A DNA stretch of 64,000 nt from Eublepharis macularius. Taxonomy: Eukaryota; Chordata; Lepidosauria; Squamata; Eublepharidae. This document shows positions 21,342 to 32,075 of the stretch, in pieces. The first letter of the stretch is position 1, and each line of letters begins with the position of its first letter. Position numbers and translations under genes: made by a program. A model generated the notes under the pieces. The model did not search any database and was not told the DNA's origin. It saw only the letters and a list, made by a program, of their open reading frames with translations. The stretch covers positions 130,793,464-130,857,463 of the forward strand of contig NC_072796.1 in the NCBI RefSeq assembly GCF_028583425.1. The letters run 5' to 3'.

Positions 21342-21625
21342 GGGTTGCCTGTTCTCCCTAGGAACCAGTGAGGGGGGGGGTGTATCCCAGTACTTACCAG
21401 TGCCCCTCTTCTTCCCAGCAGAGGCGTGATGATGTGGCTTTCGTACATGATGTCATCACGCTGGAGTGTTGGGGGGCCACAATCGACCCCGTACAAAGTA
21501 CAGGAGCACTCCTGCAGCCAGCACAATGATGTCACTTCCGGAAGTGATGTCATTGCACCTGGATGCAAGTGCCTGTACTGCATGTTTCCCTGGGTTGCCT
21601 GCCAATGGCAGGCGATAGGTAAGAA
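21342..21625. mobile_element. MITE of the AGGGTTGCC / CTTCCGG family
   Basis: It starts AGGGTTGCCTGTTCTCCC. The centre is the palindrome TCACTTCCGGAAGTGA inside GATGTCACTTCCGGAAGTGA (21529-21548), and the right side has CCTGGGTTGCCTGCC. 21441-21460 has ATGATGTCATCACG. The order of parts matches 41120-41485. Confidence 0.6.
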
Positions 21626-22278
21626 AAGGAGCCTTGTTGCAACATCCAATGTGATCTTCTAGATCCACGGTCAGCACTCTGATGTATTGTCCTCTTCAGA
21701 AGAAAAGCACACCTTATGAAAACATAAGGAATTATATGGTCAGTGGGGGTTCTTTGGATTTATTACAGTACTTACCTGTTGGATACTTCCTCACCTGTTG
21801 GATATCTGCTCACCAGTTGGACTATGGGACTTAATGTCTGAAATGCATTGACTGATGTATTTATTGCATAGGAAAGACTTTGGATGAAAATTGTATTTAT
21901 TGTGGGTATGATATTTATTGTATTTATTGCATTTATTAGTCTGTATCACTTTAAAGCACATTGCACTTTTCATAAATTGTAAAAAAAAAAATATTTGCAA
22001 TTATTTACTCTCCGGTCAGGGTCTCCTGTATTTGGTGATGGCAGGCGATAGCCAAGCAGTTTGCCGCCTCCCACTGATCACCAGCGATTGGTGGGTACGG
22101 GGGCAAACCACCAGGAATTTGCCAATCACTAGTGAACACCTGGGAATCTTACTTGTTCCTGGATTATGGAATCATAGTTATCACTTCTGCTTCCTCCTCT
22201 GAATCTGGGTTTGTTGCCTGAAAGCAGGACAGCCACATTTTTTTTTTGCCAGTTGCACACACAATCTTAGGATAACAG

Positions 22279-22398
22279 AGGGCCAAGCGACACATGACGA
22301 ATGACACTTGAACGGCAAGTGGATTGAGTGGAGGGCAAGTGAACAGGGAGAAATACACTTGCCGTTCAAGTGTCATTCGTCATGTGTCGCTTGGCCCT
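22279..22398. mobile_element. 120-bp MITE with 43-bp perfect terminal inverted repeats
   Basis: The left arm 22279-22321 (AGGGCCAAGCGACACATGAC...) is the exact reverse complement of 22356-22398, all 43 bases. A 34-nt spacer (22322-22355) separates them. It folds as a near-complete hairpin. I see no clear target duplication. The perfect arms suggest recent insertion or gene conversion between arms. Confidence 0.85.
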
Positions 22399-22503
22399 GA
22401 GTCTGTTTCCTGCTTTGTGGTTTTAACATGCTAACTCATGTGATGCACATTTTACAATATTTTAATATTATATAATAATATTTTAATAGGATAATGGTAA
22501 TAT

Positions 22504-22547
22504 CTTAATCTCTGCTCAGCTCCAGGAGAATTTTTATCATTTTAATC
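22504..22547. repeat. Left copy of a direct repeat flanking a hAT
   Basis: CTTAATCTCTGCTCAGCTCC followed by AGGAGAATTTTTATCA is repeated with two or three differences at 23013-23048, on the other side of the hAT at 22556. The pair is far longer than the 8-bp target duplication, so it is an earlier tandem duplication into which the hAT jumped. Confidence 0.8.
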
Positions 22548-22555
22548 ACTTTATC

Positions 22556-23003
22556 CAGGGGTCATTTCGTAGAAAAAGAGCTGGAGGTACTCATTAGCAT
22601 ACCTCATTAGCATTCCTCATTAGCATATGCCACACCCCTTGACATCACCAGAAATGTGTCATTAGCATAACGGATTTGCATATGCCACACCCCCTGACAT
22701 CACCTATCCCGGCTGCTTTGGACCCAATCCTGGCCATTCAGGGCTGAAATTGGGCCCAAAATGCCAGAAAGGGTCAGCAAATGGCCAAAAAGGGGCCCAA
22801 AATGGTCAGGACTGGGCCACGGCTGAACAGGAGAGTGATCCACCACCCATCAGAGGCCCAATCTGCACCGTTTCGGCCCCAATCCAGGATGAAACGGGCC
22901 CAAAATGGCCGAGAGTCAGGTGGGTGGGGCCACCTGACATGTGACCTCTTTGGGGAACTGCCAGAACGGCGTTCCTGTGCATTCCCCCTTGAAATGAACC
23001 CTG
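22556..23003. mobile_element. hAT non-autonomous transposon, CAGGGGTCATTTC ends
   Basis: 448 bp beginning CAGGGGTCATTTCGTAG and ending TTTCAAGGGG..-type inverse (GAAATGAACCCTG). An exact 8-bp duplication ACTTTATC lies at 22548-22555 and 23004-23011. The left third has repeated CTCATTAGCAT and GCATATGCCACACCCC units. The middle carries GGGCCCAAAATGG words on both strands. There is no transposase. Confidence 0.92.
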
Positions 23004-23011
23004 ACTTTATC

Positions 23012-23944
23012 ACTTAATCTTGGCTCAGCTCCAGGAGAATTTTTATCACTTAAAAAAAAATCTCCAGATTTCTAAATGAGCTCCCCTGTTCAGATAACTT
23101 AGTTGTGGAAAGGAAAATTCTACTGGGTTCTAGTAAAATGGACAGACCTTTTATTATTATAGATACTTTTAAAATATTTTAAAATGTATACAATCGACCA
23201 AGATAAGAAGAACGCAAAATGCAACCCGTCTTACAACCATCTTTAAAAAATCCAGATGCCCAGTAAAACCACCCAATAACAACCAGCATATTAAGTACAG
23301 TAATATCAGTCCCTCCAAAAGACCCTGAGGAACAGAATGGTTTTGAAAGGTCTTCTGAAAGGCCAGAAATGAATGTGCCTTCCTCACATCCTCCGCTGGC
23401 CTATTTGCATAAGCCTAGAGCTGCAACCGAGAAGGCTCCGTTCCCTTGCTGTAAATATTCATTCCTGGGAAAAGACAAGGGCAGTGCAGGGCCTTTTGTG
23501 GGGACCTAAGCTGCTAAGAGGTCTCGTAAAGGGACAAGTAGTCCTTCAGGAATTTACCAGGCCATTAAAGTCATGAATAGCTAAGAACCATCACCTTGAA
23601 TTGAGCCCAGAAGCAAGCTGAAAGCCAGGTGGAATTCTCTCTCCATGGAGATTTGTCTGTCCCACTCTATCGTTATCTTCTGCTAGTGGGTGAAGACCTT
23701 TTCGTTTTGTTTGGTGTTCTTTACTGACCCTCTTTCCTCCAGTGCAAGCCTGGTCAACTTGCTGCTGAATTGCTGGCTGGGCATTTTGAACTACTGGCTG
23801 CCCGCGCAATCCCAAAGGGGCTGCTGGGAGTCATTGGAGCCCCAAGATTAATGGTGGCCGCCATACGCTGCACCCCTCCACTCCCACAGGCCAGAAACTA
23901 GGGCCCCAGATAAGTCTAGGGCCAAGACTTTCTCTCTGTGTGTA
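23012..23944. other. Interspersed-repeat-like sequence, class uncertain
   Basis: 23141-23640 resembles a common reptile retroelement 3' region (ATTGAGCCCAGAAGCAAGCTG, GAGAAGGCTCCGTTCCC). I cannot assign the class from sequence alone. 23640-23944 shows nothing specific. Confidence 0.35.
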
Positions 23945-24290
23945 ACAAGCCATCAAGTAGTTTGAGTGACCCTATGGTGACCCTATGAATTAACGGCTTC
24001 CAAAATGTCCTATCATTAACAACTTTCTTAGGTCTTAGAGACCTAAGGTCATAGCTTCCTTTTTTGAGTCAATCTACCTCATGTTGGGCCTTCCACTTTT
24101 CCTACTTTTACTTAGTATCATTGTCTTTTCCAGTGAGTCTTGTCTTCTTATTATATGACCATGAAGTAAGTTTCCATCTTGAAAGAAAAAAAAAAGTTTC
24201 TGTTGCTTCCAAATCCAATTGTCATTGTGGCTTTCATAGATGTTCTGACCATATTTTGTATTTTCACATGTATGTATGAATCAAAAGTTT
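23945..24290. repeat. Interspersed repeat, class uncertain
   Basis: GACCCTATGAATTAACGGC, CCAAAATGTCCTATCATTAA, GAGTCAATCTACCTCATGTT and GTCTTTTCCAGTGAGTCTTG match, from memory, a widely dispersed squamate repeat. It has no coding frame. Confidence 0.45.
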
Positions 24291-24624
24291 AAGCAACACT
24301 TAGCACTTCTGGACCACTCCTGTCCTGCCCTCCCGTACTATAGTTGCATATTGCTTCAAACCAGTTTCTAGTTCTAATTATAACTTTATGTCAGCTGTTC
24401 CTCAATTTCCCACACATTCATGCAAATGGACCCCCAAGAATGAACTTCTGAACTCCGGCCACTTTAACAACAAATTTCTTCACCAATCTCTTGCTTCCAG
24501 TTACTCATCAAGGGGTCTTCCAGGAACTGGCTGTGTCCTTTGTTAACCACAGTTTTGCAAATCTTCTTAGATTGTGGGTGTCCTTTTACAGCTGGGAATT
24601 TTCCTTTGTCTCAGCTAAAATCTG

Positions 24625-24800
24625 TTCATTTAAAATATTTATACCTCTCCTCACTCTCAAGGCAGTGAACAAAGCAATAAAAGCTGTAGATACAAAAACA
24701 TCTTAAGTGTCCAGCAATGTGTTAAAACAATAGACAATCAAGACACGCAGTTAAAAATACACAATTAAAATGCACAGTTAAAAACTCAGTCCAAACTGCC
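24625..24800 (-). mobile_element. LINE 3'-tail fragment
   Basis: The minus-strand reading ends in ...GAGGAGAGGTATAAATATTTTA, an L2/CR1-like 3' end. Confidence 0.4.
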
Positions 24801-25049
24801 AAAACAGTTTACTTTCCGCACAATGCCCCTTGGAACAAAGCAGGCAGTGGGCTTCTCAGCCCCAATCCTCCACCTTCGAAAAACTAAGGAGAGGGAGAAA
24901 AAAATGGACGGAAAATGGTCTTTATAGTGGCACTTTAGGAATTTCCCATATGTGATATTGCCATATTCATAAACCTTCTATTAACGTGACTGCTAACAGC
25001 CTTGCTGCCATTGTTCATAGAGCAAGGCAGCCAAACGGTCGCCCTCTCT

Positions 25050-25680
25050 CCTATGTGCCAGCTTTATTATTTTTATTTATGTCCTTTATAGTCTGCTTTT
25101 CTCACTGAGACTCAAGGCAGATTACACAGTGAGAGATGAGTACAGTCAATTTCAAGGACATTTCCATAGGGTAAATAAACACAATTTTACAAATCCCCCC
25201 CCCCCCACCATTAGTAAGAATCCAAAACAGAGCTGAAGAAATGCTAAAACACAACATAAGCAATTCTAGGGCTGACATGAGACCATATGAAGCACAGGTT
25301 GCTCATAGTAGCACATATTTAAGACATTGTGTAGTACATAAGGCAACATAGTGGGGGAAGTCTATGGTCCTTAACTCAGTAGTGAAGCATCTGAGAGCCC
25401 CTCCCTACAATACAAACGCCTTGTTGAATAATTCAGTTTTGCATCGTTTGTGGAAAGCTAGGAGAGTTGGGGCTGTCCTGACCTCCTCAGGCAGGCCGTT
25501 CCACAGTTTAGGGGCCACCACAGAGAAAGCTGGAATGCCTGTCACAACTTGGTGGTTGGGGGCATTGGACTGGATCCACTGGCATGAGTTTACACTGGCT
25601 GGCCAGCTTACCCCCTTTAGGGGTCCTCTTAAGAGATCTGAGGGAAACCAAAGGAGACGTGCCTGGCTCGGGGCTTAATC
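25050..25680 (-). mobile_element. L2/CR1-type LINE, 3' portion with ORF2 C-terminus
   Basis: The minus strand carries the end of a LINE ORF2 (25539-25405) followed by a ~340-bp 3' UTR and a tail GTAATCTGCCTTGAGTCTC...ATAAATAAAAATAAT at 25130-25055. The 5' side is truncated or too decayed to follow. A (C)12 tract lies inside the UTR at 25196-25207. Confidence 0.7.
25405..25539 (-). pseudogene. LINE ORF2 C-terminal fragment
   Basis: The minus-strand frame reads ..AFSVVAPKLWNGLPEEVR.. then ..FHKRCKTELFNKAFVL and a stop at 25407-25405. The APxLWNxLPxxVR block followed by a K-T-x-LF motif is the conserved C-terminal tail of reverse-transcriptase proteins of L2/CR1-like LINEs. It is a fragment of a dead copy; the upstream RT domain is absent. 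Confidence 0.75.
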
Positions 25681-26340
25681 TTGGACAGCAGGGTACTGCT
25701 GAGGCCATGCTCGGGCAAGGGCCACATCTCCTGCCATCCTATGTTTGGTGCCCAAAAGGCAAGCTGGGGAAGACATGCCATCAAACAGTAAGCAGGGTGT
25801 TTGATGACACACCAATGCCCAATAGCTATAATCAATAAAATTGTGACCAATTTCCTCCCAAACTGTTGTGTATGTGTCTTCTTTGTCTGAGGCACCGGCC
25901 TCTTGCATAGCCTATATGGCTGTAATGATTATTAAACAAGCACACATGAAATGCATTGAAAGCATAGTAAGAAAAATGTTACATAAACCTAAAATGGTTG
26001 TCTCTCCTTCCATTTATGTTTGTCATGCTTAAGGTTTGGACTTTGTGAGGTTAAGCTGTGTGATATCCTGTGCAGATGGCGATGCTTGAGGACAAGTGGC
26101 AGGTCTGAGCGTGCAGTAGCAGTTAGACTTCAGGGGATATATTTTAACCTTTCTGAATTGAGGCTTGCCTTCTAAGTTTACTCTGCCTTCTGGGCGGCCA
26201 GCTGTCCCGCAGTTAAGTTCATAGAGATCCCTGCATGCAGTTATGCAGCCTGCTACAACACGTGAAGGTCTGTGGACTGCAGAGCAATTTCAGTGTCATG
26301 AGAAGCGCTCTCCCTCACATACACAAAAGAAAGAGAGAGA

Positions 26341-26541
26341 TAATGCCGTCAAGTCATAGCTGACTTATGGCAACCCCCTAGTGGGGTTTTCAAGGCAAGA
26401 GACTAAGAGAGGTGGTTTGTCATTGCCTGCCTCTGCAACCCTGGTCTTCATTGGAGGTCTCCCATCCAATTAATAACCAAGGCCAACCCTGCTTAGCTTC
26501 TGAGATCTGATGAGATCGGGCTCACTTGGGCTATCCAGGTC
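26341..26541 (-). mobile_element. 5S rRNA-derived SINE (copy 1 of a direct pair)
   Basis: On the minus strand CCCGATCTCATCAGATCTCA, GAAGCTAAGCAGGGTTGGCC and TTAATTGGATGGGAGACC follow vertebrate 5S rRNA, including its internal promoter region. Then come CCTGGTTGCAGAGGCAGG-type body sequence and CATAAGTCAGCTATGACTTG at the 3' end. This is a SINE, not a 5S gene: the 5' third of 5S is missing and non-5S sequence continues. Confidence 0.9.
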
Positions 26542-26551
26542 AGGGCAAAAT

Positions 26552-26753
26552 GAAATCCTGCCCTCAAGTCATAGCTGACTTATGGCAACCCCTGCTGAAG
26601 TTTTCAAGGCAATTGACTAATAGAGGTGGTTGGCCGTTGCCTGCCTCTGCAACCCTGGTCTTTATTGGAGGTCTCCTCTCCAATTACTTACAAGGCCAAC
26701 CCTGCTTAGCTTCTGAGATCTGACAAGATTAGGCTCTCCTGGGCTATCCAGGT
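26552..26753 (-). mobile_element. 5S rRNA-derived SINE (copy 2 of a direct pair)
   Basis: Same structure and orientation as the copy ending 10 bp upstream (AGAAGCTAAGCAGGGTTGGC, TCATAGCTGACTTATGGCAA). The two differ at many positions. Confidence 0.9.
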
Positions 26754-27013
26754 CTAAATCAGGGCTACCTCAGACAAAGAAGGACAAAAATTAAGCTTCA
26801 GCTGTTTTGGAATATTATTTTTGAATCATATTGGGATCATGTTGAGGAGATAGTCAGCATACTGCCACCACCAGTTAAGTAATCCATGGATAAGTGAGTT
26901 CTACATGCAATCTTTCCAAGTCCTGGGTGGGGGCGAAGGAAGAGACCATCTGTTCAGTATCCTACCCCTTTCTGAAAATTGGTTCTCTCTTGGCTTCCAA
27001 GAGGAGCCCACCT

Positions 27014-27227
27014 AAGGTTGCCAATCTCCAGGTGGAGCCTGAAAATCTCTCAGAATTACAACTGATCTCCCAGCTACAGAGGTCAGTTCCTGTGGAGAAA
27101 ATGTCTGCTTTGGAGGACGGACTCTAACATTATACCCTGTTGGGGTCCCATACCTTGCCAAGCCCCACCCTCTACAGGTTACATCCCTAAATCTCCAAGT
27201 GTTTCCCAACTGGGAGTTGGCAAACCC
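27014..27227. mobile_element. MITE with GGTTGCCAATCTCCAGGTGG ends
   Basis: GGTTGCCAATCTCCAGGTGG at the left is answered by CTGGGAGTTGGCAAACC at the right. The interior has GAATTACAACTGATCTCC and TGGAGAAAATGTCTGCTTTG. Related copies are at 30366, 54223 and 15951. It is non-coding. Confidence 0.75.
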
Positions 27228-27640
27228 AAGCTCACCTCATAGCTGTGTTGTGAGAAGACCACACAAATCCTGCTTTTAAAAAAATCTAAGAAAACACTTG
27301 GGCTATGCAAATAAATGAGTTTTAGTGTGTTCTTTTGGGGCCTTGCTCCTCTTGTGTCCCTTATCTAAAACAGTAAACGGGCTATATTTGAAAATTGTCT
27401 TGCTAGTTCCTGGTGTTACAAAACTGCTGTAATGCTGCCATAAAACCCACTGCTGGAAATTGCAGTCATAAACTACAGCCATAAGCAAGCTTATTGTATT
27501 GAGCTCTGCCCCCTAACCTTTGAACTCTCAGAAATCTCAGGAGTACAATCTAGATCTAACTGTTCCTGGTGCAACATGGATGACAGGTCTCCAGCTATGG
27601 CTTTATGGTTTTAGTGAATCCTAGAGTGCCGCCCCTTGAC
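27228..27640. other. Unassigned sequence
   Basis: No gene is visible. 27600-27640 has TAGTGAATCCTAGAGTG words of the CTATGG family. Confidence 0.4.
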
Positions 27641-27648
27641 GTCATGAT

Positions 27649-28349
27649 TAGAGATGGGCACAAACAGCATTACGAACGCAAAAAAGCCCACGAACAGTCT
27701 GTTCAGCTGTTTGCGAACAAGCTGTTCGTGAGTCCCCATTCTAAATGAGCAGGTGGTCGCTGTTCGTTGCTGTTAGTCAAGCCAGACAGTCTGGCACCTG
27801 CAATCAATTCCCATGGCAACTCAGGCAGGGATAGTCTGAACTCTGTCTGAACTCCTGCTATTGCCCTGGAAACCCCAATCTAAGCTCAATTTAGCTTGAT
27901 TGGCAGGTCTTTCTTCCAAGTATGGACTGGAGCTCCAAATTTGTTACAAGAGGAAAAGACCGGGGGGAGGGGGGCTCCCAGCTCTGGCTTTCAGGGAGAG
28001 ACATCTGCTGTTACAGAGACAGGGTGAGTGCATCGGAGCTTGAATTTTCTTTGTGTGTGGTGGGATAGGGATCTACCTCTTCAGATTCCAGGGCTGCTGC
28101 CAGGCTCTGGGGCCGAGCTATTATTTATTATTGGTACCTTTCCTGCTGCCTGCTCAGGTAGGGTTTCTGGGAGTGGTGCAGTAGGAATCTTGATGGCTGG
28201 AGGAGAGCCTACTGGCCCCCACGAACAATAAACAATGAACATGTTCATGACAGGATCGTGTTCATCAGTGTTCATTGTTCATTGTTCATGGATGGCAACG
28301 AACAACGAACACCATGTTCATTTTTTTTTTCTGTTCATGCCCATGTCTA
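27649..28349. mobile_element. hAT non-autonomous transposon, TAGAGATGGGC ends (copy 1)
   Basis: 701 bp beginning TAGAGATGGGCACAAACAGC and ending GTTCATGCCCATGTCTA. An exact 8-bp duplication GTCATGAT lies at 27641-27648 and 28350-28357. The subterminal regions are dense in GTTCG/CGAAC and GTTCAT words on both strands. The interior has CCAGACAGTCTGG and TTATTTATTATTGGTACC blocks shared with copies 2 and 3. No transposase is present. Confidence 0.92.
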
Positions 28350-28759
28350 GTCATGATGTCACTTCTAGTTTTCACCAGAAGTGATATCACCAGCGATTAC
28401 AGTGGTGGTGCACCTGTTTCTACTGCCCAAATCCTCCCAGGAGTGCCAGGCCATAGCATTAGGTTTGCAACACAACTCATATGGAACCCTGCTTTCTATC
28501 TCTACTTCTGGACCCCCTAAAGTGCACAGCTTGTTCAAGTGATCCCATCTTGATGAAAACTGCATTAGCTTGGTAACCTTCCATAGCTAGCCCGTCTGGA
28601 TGTGTTGGCAAGGCCTTGAATTTGTTACTCTTTCCTGTGTCCTCAAAAATCAGCAGGTGTTTCCCGTTACTGATTCAGCAGAGAAATCTCTGAGGATATA
28701 TGATCATACCTGGCCAACTTCTCAGGGGCACTAGCGGGAAGCTTCTTAAACTGGGAATC

Positions 28760-28870
28760 TTAAACTGTGTTTTTTTTTCATTTTATGATTATTTTATTTA
28801 TATTGTAAGCCACTTTGAGTTCCTGCAGAGCAGAAAGGCAGCTAATAAACATTTCAAATAAAATACATAA
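28760..28870 (+). mobile_element. LINE 3'-tail fragment
   Basis: TTATATTGTAAGCCACTTTG then AAAGGCAGCTAATAAACATTTC..AAATAAAATACATAAAT: an L2/CR1-like tail. Confidence 0.45.
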
Positions 28871-29068
28871 ATTATAAATAAACTTCATACAAGGAATGGG
28901 AGAAAATGGGCACAAAGCCTGAATTGTCCTTAAATCACTAAGGCTGCAATCCTAAGAACGCTTTCCTGGGAGCAAGCCCCATTGAACAAAATGGGACTCA
29001 CTTCCATGTAGACCTGCTTAGGATTGCACTGCAAATGTGGTCTATTTAGGACTTATTGCAGAGGGGTT

Positions 29069-29327
29069 AACAACAACAACATTAATAACATTCAATTTAT
29101 ATACTTCCCTTCAGGACAACTTAATGCCCACTCAGAGCTGTTTACAAATTGTATTGTTATTATCCTCACGACAATCATCCTGTGAGGTGGGTGGGCTGAG
29201 AGAGCTCTGGGAGAGCTGTGACTGTCCCAAGGTCACCCAGCTGGCTTCAAGTGGAGGAGTGGGGAATGAAACCTGGCTCTCCAGATTAGACTCCTGCTGC
29301 TCTTAACCACTACACCAAACTGGCTCT
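29069..29327 (-). mobile_element. Sauria-type tRNA-derived SINE
   Basis: A full-length minus-strand copy: (AAC)n start, TTTATATACTTCCCTTCAGG, GAGGTGGGTGGGCTGAGAG, AACCACTACACCAAACTGGC at the head. Confidence 0.92.
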
Positions 29328-30181
29328 TCAGGACAGCTTAGTGCCACTACATTTGACTCATATCACATAATGAGCTGGATTATAAATGTTCTATGAAGGA
29401 TATCTGATAAATCAGGAACAGATGAAGTACTTTTATTGACCCATCTCTGCCTTGTCACCCTGGTATGACTCATCCACAAACCAAGGATTGAGCAGAAAGC
29501 TGCTTTAAACTAAATCATGATATTGGTCTATCAAAGTCAGTACTGTTTATTCTGGCTGCCGTCAGCTGCCCAGGTCTCAGGCTAAGGTCTTTTACATCGT
29601 CTCCTAACAGATCTTTTTAAAATTGGAGATGTTGAGGATTTCATCTAGAATCTTCTGCTTGTGAAACAGACACTGATCCACTGAGTCAATCCCTTACCCA
29701 AAAGGATCAAAGGATGGAAGAGAAAAATGCCTTAGACTAGAGGACATGACTTGGTGGTACTTTGTTTATGGAAGCTCCTATGATGAGCCTTGAGCTGACT
29801 ATTAGGCTTTATTCGCACATTACACTAGCAATGATTTGCAATTGGATTGTCCAGCGTGGACAAGACAAACCACTTGTGAATTATTGCAGCGGTGCAGCAA
29901 TAGCACAATATGTGGATGCAGCCAATATCCAAAGGCTCGAATTCTATGTCCCTGTCCAGACATCGTTTTTCTTACCTGGCAGGCACCTGGATAGCCATGG
30001 GAATGGTTCAGTTGGAACAGTCTGCAATCCCTTCAGTTACCTCTTCCATCTGGGACTCGTGCTGTAGAGTCCCAGGAGAATATTTCTTAACCAGGTACCA
30101 CATGGGTCTCATGAGACATGCTCTCTGGCTGTGCTTCCCCCCAAGCCCATGAGGCCATTGCATCATTCAAGAATAGGGACC
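29328..30181. other. Unassigned sequence
   Basis: 29480-29660 has weak similarity to the GGCTCAG SINE family read backward (CAAAGTCAGTACTGTTTATTC, GTCTCAGGCTAAGG). The rest is unassigned. Confidence 0.35.
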
Positions 30182-30358
30182 GTGCCTCCATCAAGCCTTA
30201 AAGCTCTTCATGATCTGGGACCCACATATCTGAAAAGGTGCCTCTCCCTGTTTGAGCTGGTACACCACCTCAACCCCCTTTCTGCCCATCTTTCCTTGTG
30301 GTTCCCTCATAGGGAGGTTATGACAATGGTGACCCATTCTAGGGCTGCTTCCACATAG
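30182..30358 (+). pseudogene. LINE ORF2-like fragment (LKALHDLGPTYL motif)
   Basis: The frame reads SLKALHDLGPTYLKRCLSLF, a segment typical of the C-terminal region of L2/CR1-type ORF2 proteins, and stays open to 30358. It is cut off by a MITE starting at 30366. It is a decayed fragment, not a host gene. Confidence 0.55.
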
Positions 30359-30365
30359 CTGTCTT

Positions 30366-30845
30366 TAGGGTTGCCAGCTCCAAGTTGAGAAATTCCTGGA
30401 GATTTTGGGGGTGGAGCCTGGGGAAGGCATGGTTTAGAGAGGGGGGGACCTCAGTTGAGTATAATTCTGTAGACTCCACCCTCCAAAGCAGTCATTTCCT
30501 CCAGGGGAACTGATCTTTATGGTCTGGAGATGAGTTGATCAGGGCTTTTTTTCTGGGAAAAGAGGTGGTGGAACTCAGTGGGTTGCCCTTGGAAAAAATG
30601 GTCTCATGGCTGGTGGCCCCGCCCCCTGATCTCCAGACAGAGGGGAGTTTAGATTGCCCTCCACGCCACATGGCGCGGAGGGCAATCTAAACTCCCCTCT
30701 GTCTGGAGATCAGGGGGTGGGGCCACCAGCCACGAGACCATTTTCAAGCGGTTCCAGAACTCCGTTCCACTGCATTCCAGCTGAAAAAAAAGCCCTGGTT
30801 GTAATTCAGGGAGAACTCCAGCCCCCACCTAGATGTGATTGGTGA
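30366..30845. mobile_element. MITE of the GGGTTGCCAG family, split by a hAT
   Basis: It starts AGGGTTGCCAGCTCC, runs to TCTGGAGATGAGTTG, is interrupted by the hAT at 30540-30797, and resumes GTTGTAATTCAGGGAGAACTCC. Joined, the halves fit the family pattern at 54223. This shows the hAT is the younger insertion. Confidence 0.7.
30540..30797. mobile_element. hAT non-autonomous transposon, CAGGGCTTTTTTTCTG family
   Basis: 258 bp from CAGGGCTTTTTTTCTGGG to GCTGAAAAAAAAGCCCTG, with the same AGGGGAGTTTAGATTGCC hairpin as the 9091 copy. The right target octamer GTTGTAAT (30798-30805) corresponds to a left GTTGAT that has lost two bases. Confidence 0.88.
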
Positions 30846-31676
30846 TGCAGCTTCTGGTGTTTCCCCTGCTTTGCCATACTTCCCAAACCTTCTTTGCTAC
30901 AATTTGGCTGGTGGGTTTGCACACCATGTGGACAGGCTTGGTAAACACTGTGTAATCCTAAACAGAATCACACCCTTCTAAAACCATTGATTTCACTGGA
31001 ATCAGAAAGATGTAACTTTGCTTAGGATCGCACTTACAGCTTTCCTATTTTGTATCATTATCGAAGCCCAAATCTAGATAGAGACAATAACAGTCCACTG
31101 AGAAATGGAAAGACAGTCTCAGTTTTTTCTGTAATTTTTCTTACGAGGTTGTTACACCCCAAACCCTCTTGACCACTGCTTGTGTCCTTGCCGAGCTCCA
31201 GAAGTAGAGCTCCTTCCTCACTATGTTTAGCCCTTCCCTCTCTATCTGGAGCTTAGATCTAAATTTCTTGCAGCAATCTTAGCCAGACTTGATCCAGCGA
31301 TAGAGAAAATTATTTTTCTTCTAGCTGATGTAATCCCGCGTGTCACTTGCATGGCTTCATTGTCTGCTTTGGCTGCTATAAAAATTTAAGATAAAGTTGT
31401 GCTCCAGGCCTAATTCAGTGCAGCATGGTCTCTGTGTTGGGGCCAGGACATCTTTACTTGTTTTAGTCTAATCCCTTCTTATCGTTGTTCTCTTGTTAAC
31501 CCTTGCATTTTATGTATTTTTTTTAAAATTATGTTTGTAATGGACTTTGGCAACATGCAATAAATTTATTACTAGTTTTTGTTTTGTATATTTACCTCTC
31601 TGTAATCTAATTTCCTTTTTTCAATTAAAAAAAACTATATCCAAAACTACAAACATCAAATAAGAAAATAATTTAG
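30846..31676. other. Unassigned sequence
   Basis: No gene or identifiable repeat is seen. The A/T-rich end (31500-31670) may be an old retroelement tail. Confidence 0.4.
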
Positions 31677-31832
31677 CATGGGCATGGCCTTGGTTAGTAA
31701 TTGGATGGGAGACCTCCAACGAAGACCCTGGTTGCAGAGGCAGGCAATGGCAAACCACCTCTGTTTGTCTCTTGCCATGAAAACCCCACCAGTGTTCACT
31801 GTAAGTCAGCTATGGCTTGAAGGTAATCTCCA
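31677..31832 (+). mobile_element. 5S rRNA-derived SINE, 5'-truncated
   Basis: GGCCTTGGTTAGTAATTGGA and TGGGAGACCTCC match the 3' part of 5S rRNA, followed by the SINE body GGTTGCAGAGGCAGGCAATG and TAAGTCAGCTATGGCTTGA. The 5S A-box side is missing. Confidence 0.85.
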
Positions 31833-32075
31833 CTCCACTCACTGTTATATACTCACATGAACTGATTTCTTGATATTAAGATATATTGATATAGTGAGCT
31901 TCTTTATACGAATTTTCTTTTCTTAAGAACCAGTGTCTCTCTAATGCCCGCAGGCCACAAGAGATGAGTCTGCTATCTACACCTGGTAATGATGTGGTAT
32001 CAAATAAAGAGCAGGCCATTGAGCCCAGCCGTGAACTTTCCTCTGACCACGAAGTCTCTTTTGCTCCTCCCCACT

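Noticed and set aside
26341..26753. 5S rRNA genes
   Set aside because: Only the middle and 3' part of 5S is present, followed by SINE-specific sequence and many substitutions.
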